Positions 11,629-26,200 of a DNA stretch of 64,000 bases are shown one piece after another (the first letter of the stretch is position 1; each line of letters begins with the position of its first letter). The translations under genes were made by a program, and so were the position numbers. Source of the stretch: Limanda limanda (Eukaryota > Chordata > Actinopteri > Pleuronectiformes > Pleuronectidae); NCBI RefSeq assembly GCF_963576545.1, contig NW_026870420.1, positions 94,907 through 158,906 on the forward strand, given 5' to 3'. The notes beneath the pieces were generated by a model. It was not told the origin of the DNA and ran no database searches. It saw only the letters and a list, made by a program, of their open reading frames with translations.

Positions 11629-14600
11629 AAAAGTTATTCAAGAATATCTCTTTCTCCTATGTGCTTTCATCCCTAACCCTAACCCTAACCCTTCCGAAAG
11701 TCGGAGAAGCTCAAGGATGGTACCGATCGATGCGCGCAACCCCATTTAGTGGGGGTAGAGCCTACTTGCAAGTCTCTCCGACCTTCACAAAAAAAGTTAT
11801 TCAAGAATATCTCCTCAGATTTGGGGGAATTTCGTCGGTCGACCTCTTTCGAAGGTCGTACAAGCTCGGGGATGGTACCAATCGATCCGCAGGACCCAAA
11901 TTAGTCCAGATGCAACCACTTTCCAAGTCTCTCCGACCTTCACAAAAAAAGTTATTCAAGAATATCTCTTTCTCCTATGTGCTTTCATCCCTAACCCTAA
12001 CCCTAACCCTTCCGAAAGTCGGAGAAGCTCAAGGATGGTACCGATCGATGCGCGCTTCCCCATTTAGTGGGGGTAGAGCCTACTTGCAAGTCTCTCCGAC
12101 CTTCACAAAAAAAGTTATTCAAGAATATCTCTTTCTCCTATGTGCTTTCATCCCTAACCCTAACCCTAACCCTTCCGAAAGTCGGAGAAGCTCAAGGATG
12201 GTACCGATCGATGCGCGCAACCCCATTTAGTGGGGGTAGAGCCTACTTGCAAGTCTCTCCGACCTTCACAAAAAAAGTTATTCAAGAATATCTCCTCAGA
12301 TTTGGGGGAATTTCGTCGGTCGACCTCTTCCGAAGGTCGTACAAGCTCGGGGATGGTACCAATCGATCCGCAGGACCCAAATTAGTCCAGATGCAACCAC
12401 TTTCCAAGTCTCTCCGACCTTCACAAAAAAAGTTATTCAAGAATATCTCTTTCTCCTATGTGCTTTCATCCCTAACCCTAACCCTAACCCTTCCGAAAGT
12501 CGGAGAAGCTCAAGGATGGTACCGATCGATGCGCGCAACCCCATTTAGTGGGGGTAGAGCCTACTTGCAAGTCTCTCCGACCTTCACAAAAAAAGTTATT
12601 CAAGAATATCTCCTCAGATTTGGGGGAATTTCGTCGGTCGACCTCTTTCGAAGGTCGTACAAGCTCGGGGATGGTACCAATCGATCCGCAGGACCCAAAT
12701 TAGTCCAGATGCAACCACTTTCCAAGTCTCTCCGACCTTCACAAAAAAAGTTATTCAAGAATATCTCTTTCTCCTATGTGCTTTCATCCCTAACCCTAAC
12801 CCTAACCCTTCCGAAAGTCGGAGAAGCTCAAGGATGGTACCGATCGATGCGCGCTTCCCCATTTAGTGGGGGTAGAGCCTACTTGCAAGTCTCTCCGACC
12901 TTCACAAAAAAAGTTATTCAAGAATATCTCTTTCTCCTATGTGCTTTCATCCCTAACCCTAACCCTAACCCTTCCGAAAGTCGGAGAAGCTCAAGGATGG
13001 TACCGATCGATGCGCGCAACCCCATTTAGTGGGGGTAGAGCCTACTTGCAAGTCTCTCCGACCTTCACAAAAAAAGTTATTCAAGAATATCTCCTCAGAT
13101 TTGGGGGAATTTCGTCGGTCGACCTCTTCCGAAGGTCGTACAAGCTCGGGGATGGTACCAATCGATCCGCAGGACCCAAATTAGTCCAGATGCAACCACT
13201 TTCCAAGTCTCTCCGACCTTCACAAAAAAAGTTATTCAAGAATATCTCTTTCTCCTATGTGCTTTCATCCCTAACCCTAACCCTAACCCTTCCGAAAGTC
13301 AGAGAAGCTCAAGGATGGTACCGATCGATGCGCAATACCCCATTTAGTGGGGGTAGAGCCTACTTGCAAGTCTCTCCGACCTTCACAAAACAAGTTATTC
13401 AAGAATATCTCTTTCTCCTATGTGCTTTCATCCCTAACCCTAACCCTAACCCTTCCGAAAGTCGGAGAAGCTCAAGGATGGTACCGATCGATGCGCGCAA
13501 CCCCATTTAGTGGGGGTAGAGCCTACTTGCAAGTCTCTCCGACCTTCACAAAAAAAGTTATTCAAGAATATCTCCTCAGATTTGGGGGAATTTCGTCGGT
13601 CGACCTCTTTCGAAGGTCGTACAAGCTCGGGGATGGTACCAATCGATCCGCAGGACCCAAATTAGTCCAGATGCAACCACTTTCCAAGTCTCTCCGACCT
13701 TCACAAAAAAAGTTATTCAAGAATATCTCTTTCTCCTATGTGCTTTCATCCCTAACCCTAACCCTAACCCTTCCGAAAGTCGGAGAAGCTCAAAGATGGT
13801 ACCGATCGATGCGCGCTACCCCATTTAGTGGGGGTAGAGCCTACTTGCAAGTCTCTCCGACCTTCACAAAAAAAGTTATTCAAGAATATCTCTTTCTCCT
13901 ATGTGCTTTCATCCCTAACCCTAACCCTAACCCTTCCGAAAGTCGGAGAAGCTCAAGGATGGTACCGATCGATGCGCGCAACCCCATTTAGTGGGGGTAG
14001 AGCCTACTTGCAAGTCTCTCCGACCTTCACAAAAAAAGTTATTCAAGAATATCTCTTTCTCCTATGTGCTTTCATCCCTAACCCTAACCCTAACCCTTCC
14101 GAAAGTCAGAGAAGCTCAAGGATGGTACCGATCGATGCGCAATACCCCATTTAGTGGGGGTAGAGCCTACTTGCAAGTCTCTCCGACCTTCACAAAACAA
14201 GTTATTCAAGAATATCTCTTTCTCCTATGTGCTTTCATCCCTAACCCTAACCCTAACCCTTCCGAAAGTCGGAGAAGCTCAAGGATGGTACCGATCGATG
14301 CGCGCAACCCCATTTAGTGGGGGTAGAGCCTACTTGCAAGTCTCTCCGACCTTCACAAAAAAAGTTATTCAAGAATATCTCCTCAGATTTGGGGGAATTT
14401 CGTCGGTCGACCTCTTTCGAAGGTCGTACAAGCTCGGGGATGGTACCAATCGATCCGCAGGACCCAAATTAGTCCAGATGCAACCACTTTCCAAGTCTCT
14501 CCGACCTTCACAAAAAAAGTTATTCAAGAATATCTCTTTCTCCTATGTGCTTTCATCCCTAACCCTAACCCTAACCCTTCCGAAAGTCGGAGAAGCTCAA

Positions 14601-14999
14601 AGATGGTACCGATCGATGCGCGCTACCCCATTTAGTGGGGGTAGAGCCTACTTGCAAGTCTCTCCGACCTTCACAAAAAAAGTTATTCAAGAATATCTCT
14701 TTCTCCTATGTGCTTTCATCCCTAACCCTAACCCTAACCCTTCCGAAAGTCGGAGAAGCTCAAGGATGGTACCGATCGATGCGCGCAACCCCATTTAGTG
14801 GGGGTAGAGCCTACTTGCAAGTCTCTCCGACCTTCACAAAAAAAGTTATTCAAGAATATCTCCTCAGATTTGGGGGAATTTCGTCGGTCGACCTCTTCCG
14901 AAGGTCGTACAAGCTCGGGGATGGTACCAATCGATCCGCAGGACCCAAATTAGTCCAGATGCAACCACTTTCCAAGTCTCTCCGACCTTCACAAAAAAA

Positions 15000-17180
15000 G
15001 TTATTCAAGAATATCTCTTTCTCCTATGTGCTTTCATCCCTAACCCTAACCCTAACCCTTCCGAAAGTCGGAGAAGCTCAAAGATGGTACCGATCGATGC
15101 GCGCTACCCCATTTAGTGGGGGTAGAGCCTACTTGCAAGTCTCTCCGACCTTCACAAAAAAAGTTATTCAAGAATATCTCTTTCTCCTATGTGCTTTCAT
15201 CCCTAACCCTAACCCTAACCCTTCCGAAAGTCGGAGAAGCTCAAGGATGGTACCGATCGATGCGCGCAACCCCATTTAGTGGGGGTAGAGCCTACTTGCA
15301 AGTCTCTCCGACCTTCACAAAAAAAGTTATTCAAGAATATCTCCTCAGATTTGGGGGAATTTCGTCGGTCGACCTCTTTCGAAGGTCGTACAAGCTCGGG
15401 GATGGTACCAATCGATCCGCAGGACCCAAATTAGTCCAGATGCAACCACTTTCCAAGTCTCTCCGACCTTCACAAAAAAAGTTATTCAAGAATATCTCTT
15501 TCTCCTATGTGCTTTCATCCCTAACCCTAACCCTAACCCTTCCGAAAGTCGGAGAAGCTCAAGGATGGTACCGATCGATGCGCGCTACCCCATTTAGTGG
15601 GGGTAGAGCCTACTTGCAAGTCTCTCCGACCTTCACAAAAAAAGTTATTCAAGAATATCTCCTCAGATTTGGGGGAATTTCGTCGGTCGACCTCTTCCGA
15701 AGGTCGTACAAGCTCGCGGATGGTACCAATCGATCCGCAGGACCCAAATTAGTCCAGATGCAACCACTTTCCAAGTCTCTCCGACCTTCACAAAAAAAGT
15801 TATTCAAGAATATCTCTTTCTCCTATGTGCTTTCATCCCTAACCCTAACCCTAACCCTTCCGAAAGTCAGAGAAGCTCAAGGATGGTACCGATCGATGCG
15901 CAATACCCCATTTAGTGGGGGTAGAGCCTACTTGCAAGTCTCTCCGACCTTCACAAAACAAGTTATTCAAGAATATCTCTTTCTCCTATGTGCTTTCATC
16001 CCTAACCCTAACCCTAACCCTTCCGAAAGTCGGAGAAGCTCAAGGATGGTACCGATCGATGCGCGCAACCCCATTTAGTGGGGGTAGAGCCTACTTGCAA
16101 GTCTCTCCGACCTTCACAAAAAAAGTTATTCAAGAATATCTCCTCAGATTTGGGGGAATTTCGTCGGTCGACCTCTTTCGAAGGTCGTACAAGCTCGGGG
16201 ATGGTACCAATCGATCCGCAGGACCCAAATTAGTCCAGATGCAACCACTTTCCAAGTCTCTCCGACCTTCACAAAAAAAGTTATTCAAGAATATCTCTTT
16301 CTCCTATGTGCTTTCATCCCTAACCCTAACCCTAACCCTTCCGAAAGTCGGAGAAGCTCAAAGATGGTACCGATCGATGCGCGCTACCCCATTTAGTGGG
16401 GGTAGAGCCTACTTGCAAGTCTCTCCGACCTTCACAAAAAAAGTTATTCAAGAATATCTCTTTCTCCTATGTGCTTTCATCCCTAACCCTAACCCTAACC
16501 CTTCCGAAAGTCGGAGAAGCTCAAGGATGGTACCGATCGATGCGCGCAACCCCATTTAGTGGGGGTAGAGCCTACTTGCAAGTCTCTCCGACCTTCACAA
16601 AAAAAGTTATTCAAGAATATCTCCTCAGATTTGGGGGAATTTCGTCGGTCGACCTCTTTCGAAGGTCGTACAAGCTCGGGGATGGTACCAATCGATCCGC
16701 AGGACCCAAATTAGTCCAGATGCAACCACTTTCCAAGTCTCTCCGACCTTCACAAAAAAAGTTATTCAAGAATATCTCTTTCTCCTATGTGCTTTCATCC
16801 CTAACCCTAACCCTAACCCTTCCGAAAGTCGGAGAAGCTCAAGGATGGTACCGATCGATGCGCGCTACCCCATTTAGTGGGGGTAGAGCCTACTTGCAAG
16901 TCTCTCCGACCTTCACAAAAAAAGTTATTCAAGAATATCTCCTCAGATTTGGGGGAATTTCGTCGGTCGACCTCTTCCGAAGGTCGTACAAGCTCGCGGA
17001 TGGTACCAATCGATCCGCAGGACCCAAATTAGTCCAGATGCAACCACTTTCCAAGTCTCTCCGACCTTCACAAAAAAAGTTATTCAAGAATATCTCTTTC
17101 TCCTATGTGCTTTCATCCCTAACCCTAACCCTAACCCTTCCGAAAGTCGGAGAAGCTCAAGGATGGTACCGATCGATGCG
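15000..17180. repeat. 1,280 bp tandem duplication
   Basis: The unit series A-B-C-B-C with its neighbours repeats at an offset of 1,280 bp. The rare variant CTCGCGGATGG in an H2 head occurs at about 15716 and again at about 16996, exactly 1,280 bp apart. The copies then diverge: about 15900 has GCAATACCCC, while 17180 has the standard GCGCTACCCC. Exact ends are uncertain. Confidence 0.7.
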
Positions 17181-20100
17181 CGCTACCCCATTTAGTGGGG
17201 GTAGAGCCTACTTGCAAGTCTCTCCAACCTTCACAAAAAACGTTATTCAAGAATATCTCTTTCTCCTATGTGCTTTCATCCCTAACCCTAACCCTAACCC
17301 TTCCGAAAGTCGGAGAAGCTCAAGGATGGTACCGATCGATGCGCGCTACCCCATTTAGTGGGGGTAGAGCCTACTTGCAAGTCTCTCCGACCTTCACAAA
17401 AAAAGTTATTCAAGAATATCTCCTCAGATTTGGGGGAATTTCGTCGGTCGACCTCTTCCGAAGGTCGTACAAGCTCGGGGATGGTACCAATCGATCCGCA
17501 GGACCCAAATTAGTCCAGATGCAACCACTTTCCAAGTCTCTCCGACCTTCACAAAAAAAGTTATTCAAGAATATCTCTTTCTCCTATGTGCTTTCATCCC
17601 TAACCCTAACCCTTCCGAAAGTCGGAGAAGCTCAAGGATGGTACCGATCGATGCGCGCTACCCCATTTAGTGGGGGTAGAGCCTACTTGCAAGTCTCTCC
17701 GACCTTCACAAAAAAAGTTATTCAAGAATATCTCTTTCTCCTATGTGCTTTCATCCCTAACCCTAACCCTAACCCTTCCGAAAGTCGGAGAAGCTCAAGG
17801 ATGGTACCGATCGATGCGCGCAACCCCATTTAGTGGGGGTAGAGCCTACTTGCAAGTCTCTCCGACCTTCACAAAAAAAGTTATTCAAGAATATCTCCTC
17901 AGATTTGGGGGAATTTCGTCGGTCGACCTCTTTCGAAGGTCGTACAAGCTCGGGGATGGTACCAATCGATCCGCAGGACCCAAATTAGTCCAGATGCAAC
18001 CACTTTCCAAGTCTCTCCGACCTTCACAAAAAAAGTTATTCAAGAATATCTCTTTCTCCTATGTGCTTTCATCCCTAACCCTAACCCTAACCCTTCCGAA
18101 AGTCGGAGAAGCTCAAGGATGGTACCGATCGATGCGCGCTACCCCATTTAGTGGGGGTAGAGCCTACTTGCAAGTCTCTCCGACCTTCACAAAAAAAGTT
18201 ATTCAAGAATATCTCTTTCTCCTATGTGCTTTCATCCCTAACCCTAACCCTAACCCTTCCGAAAGTCGGAGAAGCTCAAGGATGGTACCGATCGATGCGC
18301 GCAACCCCATTTAGTGGGGGTAGAGCCTACTTGCAAGTCTCTCCGACCTTCACAAAAAAAGTTATTCAAGAATATCTCCTCAGATTTGGGGGAATTTCGT
18401 CGGTCGACCTCTTCCGAAGGTCGTACAAGCTCGAGGATGGTACCAATCGATCCGCAGGACCCAAATTAGTCCAGATGCAACCACTTTCCAAGTCTCTCCG
18501 ACCTTCACAAAAAAAGTTATTCAAGAATATCTCTTTCTCCTATGTGCTTTCATCCCTAACCCTAACCCTAACCCTTCCGAAAGTCGGAGAAGCTCAAGGA
18601 TGGTACCGATCGATGCGCGCTACCCCATTTAGTGGGGGTAGAGCCTACTTGCAAGTCTCTCCGACCTTCACAAAAAAAGTTATTCAAGAATATCTCTTTC
18701 TCCTATGTGCTTTCATCCCTAACCCTAACCCTAACCCTTCCGAAAGTCGGAGAAGCTCAAGGATGGTACCGATCGATGCGCGCAACCCCATTTAGTGGGG
18801 GTAGAGCCTACTTGCAAGTCTCTCCGACCTTCACAAAAAAAGTTATTCAAGAATATCTCCTCAGATTTGGGGGAATTTCGTCGGTCGACCTCTTCCGAAG
18901 GTCGTACAAGCTCGGGGATGGTACCAATCGATCCGCAGGACCCAAATTAGTCCAGATGCAACCACTTTCCAAGTCTCTCCGACCTTCACAAAAAAAGTTA
19001 TTCAAGAATATCTCTTTCTCCTATGTGCTTTCATCCCTAACCCTAACCCTAACCCTTCCGAAAGTCGGAGAAGCTCAAGGATGGTACCGATCGATGCGCG
19101 CTACCCCATTTAGTGGGGGTAGAGCCTACTTGCAAGTCTCTCCGACCTTCACAAAAAAAGTTATTCAAGAATATCTCCTCAGATTTGGGGGAATTTCGTC
19201 GGTCGACCTCTTCCGAAGGTCGTACAAGCTCGGGGATGGTACCAATCGATCCGCAGGACCCAAATTAGTCCAGATGCAACCACTTTCCAAGTCTCTCCGA
19301 CCTTCACAAAAAAAGTTATTCAAGAATATCTCTTTCTCCTATGTGCTTTCATCCCTAACCCTAACCCTAACCCTTCCGAAAGTCGGAGAAGCTCAAGGAT
19401 GGTACCGATCGATGCGCAATACCCCATTTAGTGGGGGTAAAGCCTACTTGCAAGTCTCTCCGACCTTCACAAAACAAGTTATTCAAGAATATCTCTTTCT
19501 CCTATGTGCTTTCATCCCTAACCCTAACCCTAACCCTTCCGAAAGTCGGAGAAGCTCAAGGATGGTACCGATCGATGCGCGCTACCCCATTTAGTGGGGG
19601 TAGAGCCTACTTGCAAGTCTCTCCGACCTTCACAAAAAAAGTTATTCAAGAATATCTCTTTCTCCTATGTGCTTTCATCCCTAACCCTAACCCTAACCCT
19701 TCCGAAAGTCGGAGAAGCTCAAGGATGGTACCGATCGATGCGCGCAACCCCATTTAGTGGGGGTAGAGCCTACTTGCAAGTCTCTCCGACCTTCACAAAA
19801 AAAGTTATTCAAGAATATCTCCTCAGATTTGGGGGAATTTCGTCGGTCGACCTCTTTCGAAGGTCGTACAAGCTCGGGGATGGTACCAATCGATCCGCAG
19901 GACCCAAATTAGTCCAGATGCAACCACTTTCCAAGTCTCTCCGACCTTCACAAAAAAAGTTATTCAAGAATATCTCTTTCTCCTATGTGCTTTCATCCCT
20001 AACCCTAACCCTAACCCTTCCGAAAGTCGGAGAAGCTCAAGGATGGTACCGATCGATGCGCGCTACCCCATTTAGTGGGGGTAGAGCCTACTTGCAAGTC

Positions 20101-21029
20101 TCTCCGACCTTCACAAAAAAAGTTATTCAAGAATATCTCTTTCTCCTATGTGCTTTCATCCCTAACCCTAACCCTAACCCTTCCGAAAGTCGGAGAAGCT
20201 CAAGGATGGTACCGATCGATGCGCGCAACCCCATTTAGTGGGGGTAGAGCCTACTTGCAAGTCTCTCCGACCTTCACAAAAAAAGTTATTCAAGAATATC
20301 TCCTCAGATTTGGGGGAATTTCGTCGGTCGACCTCTTCCGAAGGTCGTACAAGCTCGAGGATGGTACCAATCGATCCGCAGGACCCAAATTAGTCCAGAT
20401 GCAACCACTTTCCAAGTCTCTCCGACCTTCACAAAAAAAGTTATTCAAGAATATCTCTTTCTCCTATGTGCTTTCATCCCTAACCCTAACCCTAACCCTT
20501 CCGAAAGTCGGAGAAGCTCAAGGATGGTACCGATCGATGCGCAATACCCCATTTAGTGGGGGTAGAGCCTACTTGCAAGTCTCTCCGACCTTCACAAAAC
20601 AAGTTATTCAAGAATATCTCTTTCTCCTATGTGCTTTCATCCCTAACCCTAACCCTAACCCTTCCGAAAGTCGGAGAAGCTCAAGGATGGTACCGATCGA
20701 TGCGCGCAACCCCATTTAGTGGGGGTAGAGCCTACTTGCAAGTCTCTCCGACCTTCACAAAAAAAGTTATTCAAGAATATCTCCTCAGATTTGGGGGAAT
20801 TTCGTCGGTCGACCTCTTCCGAAGGTCGTACAAGCTCGAGGATGGTACCAATCGATCCGCAGGACCCAAATTAGTCCAGATGCAACCACTTTCCAAGTCT
20901 CTCCGACCTTCACAAAAAAAGTTATTCAAGAATATCTCTTTCTCCTATGTGCTTTCATCCCTAACCCTAACCCTAACCCTTCCGAAAGTCGGAGAAGCTC
21001 AAGGATGGTACCGATCGATGCGCGCTACC

Positions 21030-23270
21030 CCATTTAGTGGGGGTAGAGCCTACTTGCAAGTCTCTCCGACCTTCACAAAAAAAGTTATTCAAGAATATCT
21101 CTTTCTCCTATGTGCTTTCATCCCTAACCCTAACCCTAACCCTTCCGAAAGTCGGAGAAGCTCAAGGATGGTACCGATCGATGCGCGCAACCCCATTTAG
21201 TGGGGGTAGAGCCTACTTGCAAGTCTCTCCGACCTTCACAAAAAAAGTTATTCAAGAATATCTCCTCAGATTTGGGGGAATTTCGTCGGTCGACCTCTTC
21301 CGAAGGTCGTACAAGCTCGGGGATGGTACCAATCGATCCGCAGGACCCAAATTAGTCCAGATGCAACCACTTTCCAAGTCTCTCCGACCTTCACAAAAAA
21401 AGTTATTCAAGAATATCTCTTTCTCCTATGTGCTTTCATCCCTAACCCTAACCCTAACCCTTCCGAAAGTCGGAGAAGCTCAAGGATGGTACCGATCGAT
21501 GCGCGCTACCCCATTTAGTGGGGGTAGAGCCTACTTGCAAGTCTCTCCGACCTTCACAAAAAAAGTTATTCAAGAATATCTCTTTCTCCTATGTGCTTTC
21601 ATCCCTAACCCTAACCCTAACCCTTCCGAAAGTCGGAGAAGCTCAAGGATGGTACCGATCGATGCGCGCAACCCCATTTAGTGGGGGTAGAGCCTACTTG
21701 CAAGTCTCTCCGACCTTCACAAAAAAAGTTATTCAAGAATATCTCCTCAGATTTGGGGGAATTTCGTCGGTCGACCTCTTTCGAAGGTCGTACAAGCTCG
21801 GGGATGGTACCAATCGATCCGCAGGACCCAAATTAGTCCAGATGCAACCACTTTCCAAGTCTCTCCGACCTTCACAAAAAAAGTTATTCAAGAATATCTC
21901 TTTCTCCTATGTGCTTTCATCCCTAACCCTAACCCTAACCCTTCCGAAAGTCGGAGAAGCTCAAGGATGGTACTGATCGATGCGCGCTACCCCATTTAGT
22001 GGGGGTAGAGCCTACTTGCAAGTCTCTCCGACCTTCACAAAAAAAGTTATTCAAGAATATCTCTTTCTCCTATGTGCTTTCATCCCTAACCCTAACCCTA
22101 ACCCTTCCGAAAGTCGGAGAAGCTCAAGGATGGTACCGATCGATGCGCGCAACCCCATTTAGTGGGGGTAGAGCCTACTTGCAAGTCTCTCCGACCTTCA
22201 CAAAAAAAGTTATTCAAGAATATCTCCTCAGATTTGGGGGAATTTCGTCGGTCGACCTCTTCCGAAGGTCGTACAAGCTCGGGGATGGTACCAATCGATC
22301 CGCAGGACCCAAATTTGTCCAGATGCAACCACTTTCCAAGTCTCTCCGACCTTCACAAAAAAAGTTATTCAAGAATATCTCTTTCTCCTATGTGCTTTCA
22401 TCCCTAACCCTAACCCTAACCCTTCCGAAAGTCGGAGAAGCTCAAGGATGGTACCGATCGATGCGCGCTACCCCATTTAGTGGGGGTAGAGCCTACTTGC
22501 AAGTCTCTCCGACCTTCACAAAAAAAGTTATTCAAGAATATCTCTTTCTCCTATGTGCTTTCATCCCTAACCCTAACCCTAACCCTTCCGAAAGTCGGAG
22601 AAGCTCAAGGATGGTACCGATCGATGCGCGCAACCCCATTTAGTGGGGGTAGAGCCTACTTGCAAGTCTCTCCGACCTTCACAAAAAAAGTTATTCAAGA
22701 ATATCTCCTCAGATTTGGGGGAATTTCGTCGGTCGACCTCTTTCGAAGGTCGTACAAGCTCGGGGATGGTACCAATCGATCCGCAGGACCCAAATTAGTC
22801 CAGATGCAACCACTTTCCAAGTCTCTCCGACCTTCACAAAAAAAGTTATTCAAGAATATCTCTTTCTCCTATGTGCTTTCATCCCTAACCCTAACCCTAA
22901 CCCTTCCGAAAGTCGGAGAAGCTCAAGGATGGTACTGATCGATGCGCGCTACCCCATTTAGTGGGGGTAGAGCCTACTTGCAAGTCTCTCCGACCTTCAC
23001 AAAAAAAGTTATTCAAGAATATCTCTTTCTCCTATGTGCTTTCATCCCTAACCCTAACCCTAACCCTTCCGAAAGTCGGAGAAGCTCAAGGATGGTACCG
23101 ATCGATGCGCGCAACCCCATTTAGTGGGGGTAGAGCCTACTTGCAAGTCTCTCCGACCTTCACAAAAAAAGTTATTCAAGAATATCTCCTCAGATTTGGG
23201 GGAATTTCGTCGGTCGACCTCTTCCGAAGGTCGTACAAGCTCGGGGATGGTACCAATCGATCCGCAGGAC
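21030..23270. repeat. 962 bp (2 x 481) tandem duplication
   Basis: Two A-B-C groups are duplicated as a pair. The rare variant TACTGATCG in an H1 head is at 21974 and again at 22936, 962 bp apart, with matching B-C junction types in order (TTTCG, TTCCG). The variant AAATTTGTCC at about 22313 is not shared with the neighbouring copy but recurs at about 25517, so it belongs to a different, longer-range exchange. Confidence 0.7.
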
Positions 23271-26200
23271 CCAAATTAGTCCAGATGCAACCACTTTCCA
23301 TGTCTCTCCGACCTTCACAAAAAAAGTTATTCAAGAATATCTCTTTCTCCTATGTGCTTTCATCCCTAACCCTAACCCTAACCCTTCCGAAAGTCGGAGA
23401 AGCTCAAGGATGGTACCGATCGATGCGCGCAACCCCATTTAGTGGGGGTAGAGCCTACTTGCAAGTCTCTCCGACCTTCACAAAAAAAGTTATTCAAGAA
23501 TATCTCCTCAGATTTGGGGGAATTTCGTCGGTCGACCTCTTCCGAAGGTCGTACAAGCTCGGGGATGGTACCAATCGATCTGCAGGACCCAAATTAGTCC
23601 AGATGCAACCACTTTCCAAGTCTCTCCGACCTTCACAAAAAAAGTTATTCAAGAATATCTCTTTCTCCTATGTGCTTTCATCCCTAACCCTAACCCTAAC
23701 CCTTCCGAAAGTCGGAGAAGCTCAAGGATGGTACCGATCGATGCGCAATACCCCATTTAGTGGGGGTAGAGCCTACTTGCAAGTCTCTCCGACCTTCACA
23801 AAACAAGTTATTCAAGAATATCTCTTTCTCCTATGTGCTTTCATCCCTAACCCTAACCCTAACCCTTCCGAAAGTCGGAGAAGCTCAAGGATGGTACCGA
23901 TCGATGCGCGCAACCCCATTTAGTGGGGGTAGAGCCTACTTGCAAGTCTCTCCGACCTTCACAAAAAAAGTTATTCAAGAATATCTCCTCAGATTTGGGG
24001 GAATTTCGTCGGTCGACCTCTTCCGAAGGTCGTACAAGCTCGGGGATGGTACCAATCGATCCGCAGGACCCAAATTAGTCCAGATGCAACCACTTTCCAA
24101 GTCTCTCCGACCTTCACAAAAAAAGTTATTCAAGAATATCTCTTTCTCCTATGTGCTTTCATCCCTAACCCTAACCCTAACCCTTCCGAAAGTCGGAGAA
24201 GCTCAAGGATGGTACCGATCGATGCGCAATACCCCATTTAGTGGGGGTAGAGCCTACTTGCAAGTCTCTCCGACCTTCACAAAACAAGTTATTCAAGAAT
24301 ATCTCTTTCTCCTATGTGCTTTCATCCCTAACCCTAACCCTAACCCTTCCGAAAGTCGGAGAAGCTCAAGGATGGTACCGATCGATGCGCGCAACCCCAT
24401 TTAGTGGGGGTAGAGCCTACTTGCAAGTCTCTCCGACCTTCACAAAAAAAGTTATTCAAGAATATCTCCTCAGATTTGGGGGAATTTCGTCGGTCGACCT
24501 CTTTCGAAGGTCGTACAAGCTCGGGGATGGTACCAATCGATCCGCAGGACCCAAATTAGTCCAGATGCAACCACTTTCCAAGTCTCTCCGACCTTCACAA
24601 AAAAAGTTATTCAAGAATATCTCTTTCTCCTATGTGCTTTCATCCCTAACCCTAACCCTAACCCTTCCGAAAGTCGGAGAAGCTCAAGGATGGTACCGAT
24701 CGATGCGCGCTACCCCATTTAGTGGGGGTAGAGCCTACTTGCAAGTCTCTCCGACCTTCACAAAAAAAGTTATTCAAGAATATCTCTTTCTCCTATGTGC
24801 TTTCATCCCTAACCCTAACCCTAACCCTTCCGAAAGTCGGAGAAGCTCAAGGATGGTACCGATCGATGCGCGCAACCCCATTTAGTGGGGGTAGAGCCTA
24901 CTTGCAAGTCTCTCCGACCTTCACAAAAAAAGTTATTCAAGAATATCTCCTCAGATTTGGGGGAATTTCGTCGGTCGACCTCTTCCGAAGGTCGTACAAG
25001 CTCGGGGGTGGTACCAATCGATCCGCAGGACCCAAATTAGTCCAGATGCAACCACTTTCCAAGTCTCTCCGACCTTCACAAAAAAAGTTATTCAAGAATA
25101 TCTCTTTCTCCTATGTGCTTTCATCCCTAACCCTAACCCTAACCCTTCCGAAAGTCGGAGAAGCTCAAGGATGGTACCGATCGATGCGCAATACCCCATT
25201 TAGTGGGGGTAGAGCCTACTTGCAAGTCTCTCCGACCTTCACAAAACAAGTTATTCAAGAATATCTCTTTCTCCTATGTGCTTTCATCCCTAACCCTAAC
25301 CCTAACCCTTCCGAAAGTCGGAGAAGCTCAAGGATGGTACCGATCGATGCGCGCAACCCCATTTAGTGGGGGTAGAGCCTACTTGCAAGTCTCTCCGACC
25401 TTCACAAAAAAAGTTATTCAAGAATATCTCCTCAGATTTGGGGGAATTTCGTCGGTCGACCTCTTCCGAAGGTCGTACAAGCTCGGGGATGGTACCAATC
25501 GATCCGCAGGACCCAAATTTGTCCAGATGCAACCACTTTCCAAGTCTCTCCGACCTTCACAAAAAAAGTTATTCAAGAATATCTCTTTCTCCTATGTGCT
25601 TTCATCCCTAACCCTAACCCTAACCCTTCCGAAAGTCGGAGAAGCTCAAGGATGGTACCGATCGATGCGCAATACCCCATTTAGTGGGGGTAGAGCCTAC
25701 TTGCAAGTCTCTCCGACCTTCACAAAACAAGTTATTCAAGAATATCTCTTTCTCCTATGTGCTTTCATCCCTAACCCTAACCCTAACCCTTCCGAAAGTC
25801 GGAGAAGCTCAAGGATGGTACCGATCGATGCGCGCAACCCCATTTAGTGGGGGTAGAGCCTACTTGCAAGTCTCTCCGACCTTCACAAAAAAAGTTATTC
25901 AAGAATATCTCCTCAGATTTGGGGGAATTTCGTCGGTCGACCTCTTTCGAAGGTCGTACAAGCTCGGGGATGGTACCAATCGATCCGCAGGACCCAAATT
26001 AGTCCAGATGCAACCACTTTCCAAGTCTCTCCGACCTTCACAAAAAAAGTTATTCAAGAATATCTCTTTCTCCTATGTGCTTTCATCCCTAACCCTAACC
26101 CTTCCGAAAGTCGGAGAAGCTCAAGGATGGTACCGATCGATGCGCGCTACCCCATTTAGTGGGGGTACAGCCTACTTGCAAGTCTCTCCGACCTTCACAA

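Larger units (their letters stand above)
1..26000. repeat. Left domain, rich in BC dimers (mainly A-B-C 481 bp groups)
   Basis: By hand count about 53 BC dimers lie in this 26 kb, one per about 490 bp, so the prevailing pattern is A-B-C (163+155+163 = 481 bp), with interspersed ABCBC and AABC groups. B heads here usually carry CAACCCC when they follow an A unit. Diagnostic variants confined or nearly confined to this domain include GCAATACCCC with AAAACAAG and GGATAGTACC coupled to TTCCAAAAG. The only length changes I saw are loss of one CCCTAA unit. The right boundary is approximate. Confidence 0.8.

Noticed and set aside
22098..22328. Minus-strand open frames (also near 25302, 53274, 57299, 60634 and 63383)
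   Set aside because: They appear only where a one-base variant or indel removes a stop in the same repeat; there is no independent evidence of coding.
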